Shown here: piece by piece, positions 23,780-32,517 of the stretch
How the letters are laid out: every line of letters starts with the position of its first letter
How positions within the stretch are numbered: the first letter of the stretch is position 1
DNA from: Pseudomonas nabeulensis
Lineage (GTDB): Bacteria; Pseudomonadota; Gammaproteobacteria; Pseudomonadales; Pseudomonadaceae
Direction: 5' to 3'
DNA length: 32,530 nt
Assembly: GCF_004682045.1 (NCBI RefSeq)
Contig: NZ_QUZT01000073.1
Location: forward strand, 1-32,530
Translations under genes and position numbers: made by a program
The notes under the pieces: model-generated
Seen by the model: only the letters and a program-made list of their open reading frames with translations
Told to the model about the DNA's origin: nothing
The model's database searches: none

Positions 23780-25789
23780 CTAGCGCTTTAGCATCGCGCG
23801 TATATCCGCCAAGGCAGTGTTGCCGCGCACGGCTTTTACCTCGGTCGGGGTGTCGTCATTGCCTTCCCAGGCCAGGTCGTCCGGCGGCAGTTCATCCAGG
23901 AACCGGCTGGGGGCACAATCGATGATTTCGCCGTATTGCTTGCGCTTGGCGGCAAAGGTGAAGGCCAGGGTCTGACGCGCGCGGGTAATGCCCACGTAGG
24001 CCAGGCGGCGTTCTTCTTCGATGGTGTCGGCTTCGATGCTGGAACGGTGCGGGAGGATTTCCTCTTCCATGCCCATGATGAACACGTAGGGGAATTCCAG
24101 GCCTTTGGACGCATGCAAGGTCATCATCTGCACACCTTCGGCGCCGTCTTCCTCTTCCTGCTGGCGCTCCAGCATGTCGCGCAGCACCAGCTTGCCGATG
24201 GCGTCTTCGACGGTCATCTCGCCGTCTTCGTCTTTTTCCAGGGTGTTCTTCAACGCTTCGATCAGGAACCACACGTTACTCATGCGGTAATCGGCGGCTT
24301 TGTCGCTGGAACTGTTGGTGCGCAGCCAGTTCTCGTAGTCGATGTCCATGACCATGCTGCGCAGGGCACTGATCGGGTCTTCGCCGGCGCACTGCTCGCG
24401 CACCTTGTCCATGAAGCGCTTGAAGCGCGACAGACGATCGGTGAAGCGCGTGTCCAGGTGTTCGCCCAGGCCGATTTCGTCGGTGGCGGCGTACATCGAG
24501 ATCTTGCGTTCGGTGGCGTAGTTACCGAGCTTTTCCAGGGTGGTCGAGCCGATTTCCCGGCGCGGCACGTTGATCACACGCAGGAAGGCGTTGTCGTCGT
24601 CCGGGTTCACGATCAGCCGGAAGTAGGCCATCAGGTCTTTTACTTCCTGGCGTCCGAAAAAGCTGTTGCCGCCGGACAGGCGATACGGCACCTGGTGGTG
24701 CTGCAATTTCAGCTCGATCAGCTTGGCCTGGTAGTTGCCGCGATAGAGGATCGCAAAGTCGCTGTAGGGTCGGTCGGTGCGCAGGTGCAGGCTGAGGATT
24801 TCCACGGCCACGCGTTCGGCTTCGGCGTCTTCGTTGCGGCAGCGGATCACGCGGATCTCATCGCCATGACCCATCTCGCTCCACAGTTGTTTTTCAAACT
24901 CGTGGGGGTTGTTCGAGATCAGTACGTTGGCGCACCGCAGAATGCGGCTGGTGGAGCGGTAGTTCTGCTCCAGCATCACCACTTTCAGGGACGGGTAGTC
25001 GTCCTTGAGCAGCATCAGGTTTTCCGGGCGGGCGCCACGCCAGGCGTAGATCGATTGGTCATCGTCGCCCACCACGGTGAACTGGTTGCGCTTGCCGATC
25101 AGCATCTTCACCAGCAGGTACTGGCTGGCGTTGGTGTCCTGGTATTCGTCCACCAGCAGGTAGCGCACCTTGTTCTGCCATTTTTCCAGGATGTCGGCGT
25201 GTTCTTCGAACAGTTTTACCGGCAGCAGGATCAGGTCGTCGAAGTCCACCGCGTTGAACGCCTTGAGCGTGCGCTGGTAGTGGGTGTAGACGATGGCGGC
25301 GGTCTGTTCCTTGGGGTTGCGTGCGTTTTCCAGGGCCTGGGCGGGCAGGATCAGGTCGTTTTTCCAGGCGCCGATCATGTTCTTGATCTCATCCACGCCG
25401 TCGTCGCCTGCGTATTCCTTTTGCATGATGTCGGTCATCAGCGACTTGACGTCGGTCTCGTCGAAGATCGAGAAGCCCGGCTTGTAGCCCAGGCGCACAT
25501 GCTCCTTGCGGATGATGTTCAAGCCCAGGTTGTGGAACGTACACACGGTGAGGCCACGGCCTTCGCCACCCTTGAGCAGGGTGCCGACGCGTTCCTTCAT
25601 TTCCCGCGCCGCCTTGTTGGTGAAGGTCATGGCGACGATGTACTGGGCGCGGATGCCGCAGTGCTGGATCAAGTGCGCGATCTTGCGGGTGATCACGCTG
25701 GTCTTGCCGGAGCCTGCACCGGCGAGCACCAATAGAGGGCCGCCGACGTAGTTCACGGCTTCTTGCTGCCGGGGATTGAGTCGGGACAT
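23780..25789 (-). CDS. rep: ATP-dependent DNA helicase Rep
   Basis: A 669-residue UvrD/Rep superfamily 1A helicase that moves 3' to 5' and helps replication forks pass protein blocks. Walker A is LAGAGSGKT (residues 22-30). Walker B VDEYQDTNASQ, motif III GDDDQSIYAWRG, and the C-terminal MTLHASKGLEFPYVF and YVGITRARQTL motifs are all intact. Size matches Rep rather than the longer UvrD. The ATG at 25789 gives the standard MSRLNPRQQEAV start. Confidence 0.97.
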   Translation of the reverse strand: MSRLNPRQQEAVNYVGGPLLVLAGAGSGKTSVITRKIAHLIQHCGIRAQYIVAMTFTNKAAREMKERVGTLLKGGEGRGLTVCTFHNLGLNIIRKEHVRLGYKPGFSIFDETDVKSLMTDIMQKEYAGDDGVDEIKNMIGAWKNDLILPAQALENARNPKEQTAAIVYTHYQRTLKAFNAVDFDDLILLPVKLFEEHADILEKWQNKVRYLLVDEYQDTNASQYLLVKMLIGKRNQFTVVGDDDQSIYAWRGARPENLMLLKDDYPSLKVVMLEQNYRSTSRILRCANVLISNNPHEFEKQLWSEMGHGDEIRVIRCRNEDAEAERVAVEILSLHLRTDRPYSDFAILYRGNYQAKLIELKLQHHQVPYRLSGGNSFFGRQEVKDLMAYFRLIVNPDDDNAFLRVINVPRREIGSTTLEKLGNYATERKISMYAATDEIGLGEHLDTRFTDRLSRFKRFMDKVREQCAGEDPISALRSMVMDIDYENWLRTNSSSDKAADYRMSNVWFLIEALKNTLEKDEDGEMTVEDAIGKLVLRDMLERQQEEEDGAEGVQMMTLHASKGLEFPYVFIMGMEEEILPHRSSIEADTIEEERRLAYVGITRARQTLAFTFAAKRKQYGEIIDCAPSRFLDELPPDDLAWEGNDDTPTEVKAVRGNTALADIRAMLKR

Positions 25790-26044
25790 ACAGAATTCAG
25801 GGGGTCATTGATCAAAAGGGCGGGCATTTTAACAGGCTCGCAGGATTCTGCTCTGTCAGAACGACAGTGTGACGTACCACTCGATCTAAATTTGCCGGTT
25901 TTGATACTTTGCCGCAGGATGTGCAGGCATTTACGACTAATGTTTGTAATCTGCGTATTTGATAACCCCTATCATTGGTGATTATCAGGCCGCACGTCAT
26001 AATGCCCGTCGCCAACGAAATCTTGCAGAGTCTAGGGAGCTAGC

Positions 26045-27709
26045 TTGTCTACGCCTGTCGAACCCTTGCGTTTGCTGCTACTGGCCGATGCGCCTGAGTG
26101 GGCAGCGTTGTTGCGCGAGTGCCTGGCGCCGATGGGCGAGGGGGCCGTGCTGATCAGCGCGCCGAATTGGGATTCCGTGAGTCGTTTGTTCGATGACGAC
26201 CACAGCGCCGTGCTGTTGACCACGCCCAACCTGCAACCAAGCCCTGGCCGTTGCAGCTTGCCGAGCGTGTTGCTGCTGGAGCAGGAACCGCTGGTATCGC
26301 CCCTCGGCGTCAGCGATTGGCTGGTCCGGGATGTAGTGGACGCCGATACATTGCGCCGCTGCCTGCGCCATGTTCGCGAGCGCGGCCTGCTGGAAAACAC
26401 CCTGCAACGCCTGGCCGAACAGGACCCGCTGACGGGCATCGCCAACCGTCAGGGTTTCCAGACACTGCTGGCAGCGCGACTGGCCGAGAACGAAGGCCGC
26501 GGCGTGGCCCTGGGGCATCTGGACCTCGACAATTTCCGTCACGCCAACGACGCGCTCGGTCACCAAGCCGGCGACCGCCTGATCCTGCAAGTGGTGTCGC
26601 GGCTCAAGAGCCAGCTCGAGGCCGGCGACCAATTGGCCCGCCTGGGCAGTGACGAATTCGCCTTGCTGATCGACACCCGCCGCGCGCCCCAGCGCGCCGA
26701 GTGGATCGCCGAGCGCATCACCGAAGTCATGGCCGAGCCCTACTGGGTCGACGGCGAGAGCCTGCTGATCGGTTGCAGCCTGGGCGTGGCCCATGCCCGC
26801 GCTCGTGCCGGCGCCGACCCGCTGATGTGGCACGCGCATATCGCCATGCAGCAAGCCAAGAGCACCCAGGGCTGCACCTTTCATATCTTCAACGAGCGCA
26901 TCAACCGCAACGCCCGCAGCCTGGCCGATCTGGAAACCGAGCTGCGCCGCGCCTTGCGCCGGGATGAGTTGGAATTGCACTACCAGCCGCGGCTGGACCT
27001 GGACGATGGGCACATCGTCGGCCTGGAAGCCTTGGTGCGCTGGCGCCACGGCGAGCGCGGCCTGTTGCCGCCCAGCGAGTTCGTGCCGTTGGCCGAGCAG
27101 AGTGGCTTGATCGTTCCGTTGGGTTACTGGGTGATCTCCCGCGCCCTGCGCGACATGCAGGCGTTGCGCGAACGCGGCCTGCCGCCGTTGCACATGGCGG
27201 TCAACCTGTCGTTCCGCCAGTTCCAGGACAGCCAATTGCTTTCGACCCTCAGCCGCTTGATTACTGAGCGTGGCGTGGATGCGCGCTGGTTGGAGTTTGA
27301 GTTGACCGAGACCGCCGTGATGCGCCGCAGTGACCTGGTCAAACAGACCATGGATGCCCTCGGTCGTCTGGGTGTGCGGTTTTCCCTGGATGACTTTGGC
27401 ACCGGTTTTTCATCGTTCGTGCACCTCAACAGCCTGCCGATTGCCTTGTTGAAGATCGACAAGAGCTTTGTCGGCGGCATGGAAGAGCGCGAAGAAAACC
27501 GCAAGTTGGTGCACGCCATGATCAACCTGGCGCACAACCTGAACCTGGAAGTGGTGGCCGAAGGTGTGGAAACCCCTGAGCAGCTGGCGTTGTTGCGGTT
27601 GTTTGGGTGTGACCAGGCCCAGGGTTATCTGATCAGCAAGCCGTTGCCGCTGCCGGAATTGGTGGAGTACCTAACCTTTGGTAAGGGCCAGCAGGCGCTG
27701 TTGGGCTAA
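26045..27709 (+). CDS. c-di-GMP phosphodiesterase: degenerate GGDEF plus active EAL domain
   Basis: A 554-residue cytoplasmic protein. Residues about 5-115 look like a receiver-type fold without an obvious phosphorylation site. A GGDEF domain follows (about 120-285) with GSDEF instead of GGDEF at 201-205 and no RxxD inhibitory site, so it is probably a regulatory, non-synthesising domain. The EAL domain (about 300-545) keeps EAL (328-330), Asn387, Glu419, the DDFGTG pair (449-450), Lys470, Glu506 and Gln527, so it should hydrolyse c-di-GMP. Position between rep and a MATE gene matches what I recall for P. aeruginosa ProE, a phosphodiesterase affecting exopolysaccharide. It starts with TTG after GGGAG. 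It has no transmembrane segment. Confidence 0.9.
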   Translation: MSTPVEPLRLLLLADAPEWAALLRECLAPMGEGAVLISAPNWDSVSRLFDDDHSAVLLTTPNLQPSPGRCSLPSVLLLEQEPLVSPLGVSDWLVRDVVDADTLRRCLRHVRERGLLENTLQRLAEQDPLTGIANRQGFQTLLAARLAENEGRGVALGHLDLDNFRHANDALGHQAGDRLILQVVSRLKSQLEAGDQLARLGSDEFALLIDTRRAPQRAEWIAERITEVMAEPYWVDGESLLIGCSLGVAHARARAGADPLMWHAHIAMQQAKSTQGCTFHIFNERINRNARSLADLETELRRALRRDELELHYQPRLDLDDGHIVGLEALVRWRHGERGLLPPSEFVPLAEQSGLIVPLGYWVISRALRDMQALRERGLPPLHMAVNLSFRQFQDSQLLSTLSRLITERGVDARWLEFELTETAVMRRSDLVKQTMDALGRLGVRFSLDDFGTGFSSFVHLNSLPIALLKIDKSFVGGMEEREENRKLVHAMINLAHNLNLEVVAEGVETPEQLALLRLFGCDQAQGYLISKPLPLPELVEYLTFGKGQQALLG

Positions 27710-27730
27710 ATCGCAGCCTTGCAAACCCAA

Positions 27731-29137
27731 TTAACCCTGTGGGAGGGGGCTTGCCCTCCCACTTTCAGGCTCCGGCTCCTGCCGAATCATCCGCTTCATC
27801 TTCGCCTCAAATGCCCAGGTCAAACTCACCGCCGCACATGCCAGCCCCAGCGCCAAGCCCCACCAAACCCCGGTCGGCCCCCAGCCGAGGGTGAAGGCCA
27901 TCAGCCAGGCCGACGGTGCTCCAATCAACCAATAACAGCCGGCACCGATCAGGAATGTGGTCTTGGCGTCCTTGAGCCCGCGAATGCAGCCCATGGCGAT
28001 GGTCTGCACCCCGTCAAACAGCTCGAACCACGCCGCGACGGCGAGCAGGCTGACCGCCAGGACGATCACATCGTGGAACGCCGGGTTGTCATGGTCGATC
28101 AGCAGTCCGATCAGCGGATCGGAAAACAGCCACAACACCGCGGCAAATCCGAGCATCACCATGGCGCCAAAGCCGATGCCAACGCGTCCGGCCATGCGTG
28201 CCTGCGTTAACTGCCCGGCGCCGTAGTGTTGGCCGATGCGCATGGTCACCGCGTAGGACATCCCCGCCGGCACCATGAACGCCACCGAGACGATTTGCAG
28301 GGCAATCTGGTGCGCCGCCAACTGGGTGCTGCCCATGGTGCCCATGCACAGGGCCGCAAACGCGAACAGCCCGACTTCCACCGCATAGGTGCCACCAATC
28401 GGCAGGCCCAGGCGCCACAGCTCGCGCAGGTACTGGGTGTTCAAGCGCAGCAGGCCAGCGCTCAGGGGGTAGGCGGCGTATGCGCGGTTGCTGCGGATGT
28501 ACCACATCAACGCCAGCGCCATGCCATTGGCGACGATAGCGGTGACCAGGCCGATACCCATCAACCCGAGCTTGGGCAGGCCGAACATGCCTTCGATCAA
28601 GGCGTGATTGAGCAGGTAGTTGAGCACGGTGCCGCCCAGGCTGATCACCATCACCGGCGTGGCCTTGCCGATGGCGCTGGTAAAGCCGCGCAAGGCCATG
28701 AAACTCAGGTAACCGGGCAGGGCGAAGGGCAGGATCGTCAGGAACTGTCCCGCCGACTGTACGTTGGTTTCGGTCTGGCCGAACATCAACAGGACCGGCT
28801 TGAGGTTCCACAGCAGCAAGCCTGCCGCCAGTGCCATCAGCCAGGCGAGCCACAGCCCTGCCTGAGTCAGGCGGGTGGCGCCTTCGATATCGCCTGCGCC
28901 ATGACGGATCGCCACCAAAGTGCCCACGGCGGCAATCACGCCAATGCAGAAGATCGACACGAACGAATAACTGGCCGCGCCCAGGCCGCCGCCGGCCAAG
29001 GCTTCGGGGCTCAGGCGGGCCATCATGAGGGTGTCGGTCAGCACCATCAGCATGTGCGCCAACTGTGAGGCAATCAACGGCCCCGACAGCCGCAGAATGG
29101 CCCAGAGTTCGGTACGCGCCGGATGCTGCATGATCAT
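27731..29137 (-). CDS. MATE-family multidrug efflux pump (NorM-like)
   Basis: A roughly 468-residue inner-membrane antiporter with 12 hydrophobic helices and MATE features such as RLSGPLIASQLAHMLMVLTD at the N-terminus and MVPAGMSYAVTMRIGQHYGAG in the second half. It is expected to export cationic drugs or metabolites using a Na+ or H+ gradient. I chose the start MIMQHPARTE. The frame opens at 29194, but that ATG has no ribosome site and the extra residues are unusual. The last ten codons (SGRASPLPQG) lie in a collapsed REP sequence, so the natural C-terminus has been altered. It is convergent with the EAL gene, 21 bp away. Confidence 0.9.
   Translation of the reverse strand: MIMQHPARTELWAILRLSGPLIASQLAHMLMVLTDTLMMARLSPEALAGGGLGAASYSFVSIFCIGVIAAVGTLVAIRHGAGDIEGATRLTQAGLWLAWLMALAAGLLLWNLKPVLLMFGQTETNVQSAGQFLTILPFALPGYLSFMALRGFTSAIGKATPVMVISLGGTVLNYLLNHALIEGMFGLPKLGLMGIGLVTAIVANGMALALMWYIRSNRAYAAYPLSAGLLRLNTQYLRELWRLGLPIGGTYAVEVGLFAFAALCMGTMGSTQLAAHQIALQIVSVAFMVPAGMSYAVTMRIGQHYGAGQLTQARMAGRVGIGFGAMVMLGFAAVLWLFSDPLIGLLIDHDNPAFHDVIVLAVSLLAVAAWFELFDGVQTIAMGCIRGLKDAKTTFLIGAGCYWLIGAPSAWLMAFTLGWGPTGVWWGLALGLACAAVSLTWAFEAKMKRMIRQEPEPESGRASPLPQG
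27739..27762. repeat. Collapsed REP element forming the 3' end of the MATE gene
   Basis: GTGGGAGGG-GGCTTG-CCCTCCCAC is a perfect 9-bp inverted repeat with a 6-nt loop. It looks like two REP arms joined after loss of the REPIN spacer. It overlaps the last codons of the MATE gene and is a candidate bidirectional terminator for the convergent pair. Confidence 0.85.
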
Positions 29138-29287
29138 CACGCTCAAATAGTCAGGGGGTTGTGGAAGGGTTGATTCTCGGCGCGCTCGGGCCATTACACA
29201 AAGGGATAAAAGCGATCATTCGCATGACTAAAACTCATGCGTGTCGAATCTGGTAGGGTGAGGCATTGCTCTGTAGGGGTTTTCCAG

Positions 29288-30205
29288 ATGTCTCGTCGTC
29301 TTCCTCCGCTTTATGCCCTGCGGGCTTTTGAAGCCGCCTCTCGACACAACTCGTTCACCCGTGCAGCGGAAGAACTGTCGATTACGCAAAGTGCCGTGAG
29401 CCGACATATCCGCACCCTGGAAGATCACTTCGCCTGCCGCCTGTTCCAGCGCAGCGGGCGCACCTTGCAGCTCACCGAAGCCGCGCGCCTGCTGTTGCCC
29501 GGTGTGCGCGAAGGGTTCGCCGCGCTGGAGCGGGCCTGTCATACCTTGAACGCCGAGGACGACATCCTGCGCATGAAGGCACCGTCCACCCTCACCATGC
29601 GTTGGCTGCTGGCGCGGCTCAGCCGCTTCCGGGCGTTGCAGCCGGGCAATGAGGTGCAACTCACCAGTGCCTGGATGAGCGTGGACGAGGTGGACTTCAA
29701 CCAGGAGCCGTTCGACTGTGCTGTATTGCTGAGCTTCGGGCATTTTCCGGCCGATTGGGAGGCGTGCTACCTGTTTCCTGAATTGTTGATTCCGGTGGGC
29801 GCGCCGAACCTGCTGGACGACGGCCCTTGGGATGCCGAGCGCCTGGCGACCGCCGAGTTGCTGCACCCCACGCCCGACCGTCGCGACTGGCGCAACTGGC
29901 TGGAACGCATGGGGCTTTCCTCGCAGGTATCGCTCAAGGGCGGGCAGGTGTTCGACACGCTGGAACTGGGCATGATCGCGGCGGCGCGGGGCTACGGTGT
30001 GTCCATGGGCGATTTGCTGATGGTGGCTGAAGACGTCGCCCAAGAGCGGTTGAGCCTGCCGTGGCCGACAGCGGTGGCCAGTGGTGAAAATTACTACCTG
30101 GTATGGCCCAAGACCCGCCCGGGTGGCGAGCGGTTGCGACGGTTGGCGGACTTTCTACAGGGTGAGGTCAAAGCGATGGAATTACCCGACGTAGAGCGCT
30201 TGTAA
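29288..30205 (+). CDS. LysR-family transcriptional regulator (GcvA-like)
   Basis: A 305-residue LysR regulator: N-terminal winged helix (helix-turn-helix about 20-42, NSFTRAAEELSITQSAVSRH) and a substrate-binding domain. PLYALRAFEAASRH resembles the GcvA/AmpR branch. The ATG at 29288 follows AGGGG. The longer frame from 29237 lacks a ribosome site. It is divergent from the MATE gene, which is therefore its most likely target. The effector is unknown. Confidence 0.92.
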   Translation: MSRRLPPLYALRAFEAASRHNSFTRAAEELSITQSAVSRHIRTLEDHFACRLFQRSGRTLQLTEAARLLLPGVREGFAALERACHTLNAEDDILRMKAPSTLTMRWLLARLSRFRALQPGNEVQLTSAWMSVDEVDFNQEPFDCAVLLSFGHFPADWEACYLFPELLIPVGAPNLLDDGPWDAERLATAELLHPTPDRRDWRNWLERMGLSSQVSLKGGQVFDTLELGMIAAARGYGVSMGDLLMVAEDVAQERLSLPWPTAVASGENYYLVWPKTRPGGERLRRLADFLQGEVKAMELPDVERL

Positions 30206-30259
30206 CGGCTCGATACATATCCACGGTGCAATCGTTTGCGCGATACCCCTGTGATTCGC

Positions 30260-30286
30260 TCAAGTATTGATCGTGCGCGCCGAAGT
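30260..30286 (+). promoter_or_regulatory. FliA (sigma-28) type promoter of the chemoreceptor gene
   Basis: TCAAG (30260-30264), a 14-bp spacer, then GCCGAAGT (30279-30286). This fits the flagellar sigma factor pattern TCAAG-N14-GCCGATA, with the GCCGA core intact. It lies 99 bp upstream of a chemoreceptor gene, a class of gene normally controlled by FliA. Confidence 0.65.
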
Positions 30287-30385
30287 AGGTGTGTTGGGAC
30301 CATCGTGCACCAACGCTACCCACTAGATAATTTGCCGAGCAGCGCTATGAGATCAGGATGATCCTGGCCTCGGCCAGGAGCTGTC

Positions 30386-32362
30386 ATGTCTCAACCTCGC
30401 GCTCGGATCGCCTCCCAGCTAGGCCTCGCGTTAGCCGTGATCCTCGCTGTCGCCATTGGCGGCAGTACTGTCTTTGCCTTGCGTTCTCTTGACGCTGCCA
30501 ACCTCGATACCCGTGAAGAACACTTGGCCAGCGAAGCACGCCTGCTTGCTGACCAGCTCAATACTTTCCACAGCACGCTGCGCGAAAGCACGCAGCGGCT
30601 GACGGGCTTGTTCGAAAAGCGCTTCGGCGCCGGCTTGAGCGTGCGTGCGGACCAACCGGTGACCGTGGCCGGCGTGCAAACCCCGAGCCTGTACCTGGGC
30701 AGCCACGTCCTGAACAACGATTTCACCGAAGTCGACGAGTTCAAGCAGATGTCCGGCGGCGTAGCCACCGTGTTCGTGCGCAGCGGCGAAGACTTTATCC
30801 GCATCAGCACCTCCCTGACCAAGCAGGACGGCAACCGCGCCATCGGCACAGTGCTGGATCGCCAGGGCCCGGCCTATCAGCGGGTGCTCAGCGGGCAGAC
30901 ATATATCGGTCGTGCGGTGCTGTTTGATCGTTCCTACATGACCCAATACAGTCCCGTGCGTGACAGCAGTGGCCAGGTCATCGCCGTGTTGTTCATCGGC
31001 TTCGACTACACCGATGCGCAGAATGCCCAGTTCGACAACCTCAAGCGCTTCCGTATCGGCCAGACCGGCTCTCTGGCGTTGCTCGACGAGCAGAAGCGCT
31101 GGCTGGTGCCGCCGGCTGGCGTACAGGCACCCGACCAGGCTGTACCGGTGATGCTGGACCTGGCCAAGACGCCGGGTGCCGGTCGCTTCTGGGCAGATAA
31201 AAACGAAGATTTCTACAGCGTATCGGTGCCGTTCGAAGGCGGCCCGTGGGCGGTAGTTGCCAGCATGCCCAAGGCCGAGATTCGCTCGGTGACGTGGGAT
31301 GTCGGTATTCGGCTGGTGATCGGCAGCGTGCTGGCGATGCTGCTGGCGGTGGGCGCTACGGTCTGGCTGCTGCGCAGCAAGCTGGCGCCGTTGGGTGACC
31401 TGGTGCGTCAGGCCGAGGCCTTGGGCGCGGGCGACTTGAGTGCACGCCTCAACGTGTCCAGCCATGACGAGATTGGCCAACTGGCCCGCAGCTTCAACCA
31501 GATGGGTGAAGCGCTGTCGACGATGGTCTCGCATATTCGCAAGGCGGCCGAAGAGGTCAATGGCCGTGCCCAGGCATTGTCCGGGTTGTCCGGCGGTGCC
31601 TATGAAGGCATGGAGCAGCAGTCCGGCGAGATCACCAGCATGGCCGGCGCGGTGGAAGAATTCAGCGCCACTTCGCTGAACATCGCCGACAACATGGGCA
31701 ACACCGAGCGCCTGGCCCAGGAAAACGCCCAGCAAACCCGTATTGGTCGTACGTCGATGCAAGAGGCGTCGTCGTCTCTGGAACATATCGCCACGGCGCT
31801 CAATAGCACGGCTACGGTAATCAACACCTTGGGTCAACGCTCCCAGGAGATCGGTGGGATTGTCGGTGTGATCACGTCCATTGCCGAACAGACCAACCTG
31901 TTGGCGCTCAACGCGGCTATCGAAGCCGCTCGCGCCGGCGAGCAAGGTCGCGGGTTTGCCGTGGTCGCTGATGAAGTGCGCAACCTGGCATCGCGGACTC
32001 GCCAGGCCACTGACGAGATTTCCGGGATGATCCAGAGCATCCAGCAGGAAACCGGCAATGCCATTAGCACCATGGAACACGGCAATGTGCTGATGCAGGA
32101 AGGCCTGTCGCGTAATGCTGATGTGGCTTCGGCGCTGGCGCGTATTGACGAGCAAAGCCGTTCGGCGGGCCAGCAGTTTGCGGCGATTACCACGGCGACG
32201 CAGGAGCAGAGCAGTACGGCGACGTTGCTGAGCAGTAATTTGCAGAGCATTGCGTTGGCCAACAGTGAGCAGCGGGAGGTGGTGTCGAATTTGGCGATCA
32301 CCGCCAAGGAACTGGAGACCTTGGCGGCAGGTTTGCGCCATGAAGTAGACCGCTTCCGCTGA
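30386..32362 (+). CDS. Methyl-accepting chemotaxis protein with periplasmic Cache domain
   Basis: A 658-residue inner-membrane chemoreceptor. TM1 spans about 11-32, a large periplasmic sensor (about 35-300, Cache_3-Cache_2-like) follows, TM2 is about 307-329, HAMP about 330-383, then the cytoplasmic signalling domain. Its hairpin tip is intact: IAEQTNLLALNAAIEAARAG followed by EQGRGFAVVADEVRNLA. There is no C-terminal NWETF-type pentapeptide, so CheR/CheB docking must work without it. GGAG lies upstream of the ATG. A FliA-type promoter precedes it. The ligand is unknown. Such sensors often bind small organic acids. Confidence 0.95.
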   Translation: MSQPRARIASQLGLALAVILAVAIGGSTVFALRSLDAANLDTREEHLASEARLLADQLNTFHSTLRESTQRLTGLFEKRFGAGLSVRADQPVTVAGVQTPSLYLGSHVLNNDFTEVDEFKQMSGGVATVFVRSGEDFIRISTSLTKQDGNRAIGTVLDRQGPAYQRVLSGQTYIGRAVLFDRSYMTQYSPVRDSSGQVIAVLFIGFDYTDAQNAQFDNLKRFRIGQTGSLALLDEQKRWLVPPAGVQAPDQAVPVMLDLAKTPGAGRFWADKNEDFYSVSVPFEGGPWAVVASMPKAEIRSVTWDVGIRLVIGSVLAMLLAVGATVWLLRSKLAPLGDLVRQAEALGAGDLSARLNVSSHDEIGQLARSFNQMGEALSTMVSHIRKAAEEVNGRAQALSGLSGGAYEGMEQQSGEITSMAGAVEEFSATSLNIADNMGNTERLAQENAQQTRIGRTSMQEASSSLEHIATALNSTATVINTLGQRSQEIGGIVGVITSIAEQTNLLALNAAIEAARAGEQGRGFAVVADEVRNLASRTRQATDEISGMIQSIQQETGNAISTMEHGNVLMQEGLSRNADVASALARIDEQSRSAGQQFAAITTATQEQSSTATLLSSNLQSIALANSEQREVVSNLAITAKELETLAAGLRHEVDRFR

Positions 32363-32395
32363 CACCCGGCAGTTCAAAGGTTGGAGATGGCTTGT

Positions 32396-32489
32396 GTGGG
32401 AGGGGCGGTGCGACGATTCGACTTGCCCCCGATTGCAGTGGGTCAGCCATATATTAGGTGGCTGATACACCGCTATCGGGGGCAAGCCC
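32396..32489. repeat. REPIN with enlarged left arm and truncated right arm
   Basis: The left arm contains the same 16-nt block CGGTGCGACGATTCGA (32406-32421) as the element at 23022-23123. The spacer has GGTCAGCCA/TGGCTGATA pairing. The right arm runs normally to GGGGGCAAGCCC and then stops at 32489, replaced by unrelated sequence (TAATGCCTGTCAGTTAAGG). Confidence 0.88.
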
Positions 32490-32517
32490 TAATGCCTGTC
32501 AGTTAAGGAAACAGCAG

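Noticed and set aside
23721..23780. A disrupted poxB between xpt and rep
   Set aside because: P. aeruginosa has, from memory, poxB near here, but only 58 bp separate the two genes and no pyruvate oxidase fragment is visible. It is simply absent.
23936..25735. 599-codon plus-strand open frame opposite rep
   Set aside because: It is antisense to a complete helicase with all motifs. The His/Val/Phe-rich translation is typical of the reverse of GC-rich genes.
30431..32485. 684-codon minus-strand open frame opposite the chemoreceptor
   Set aside because: It is antisense to an intact Cache-HAMP-MCP gene, begins in a REPIN and shows no protein family features.
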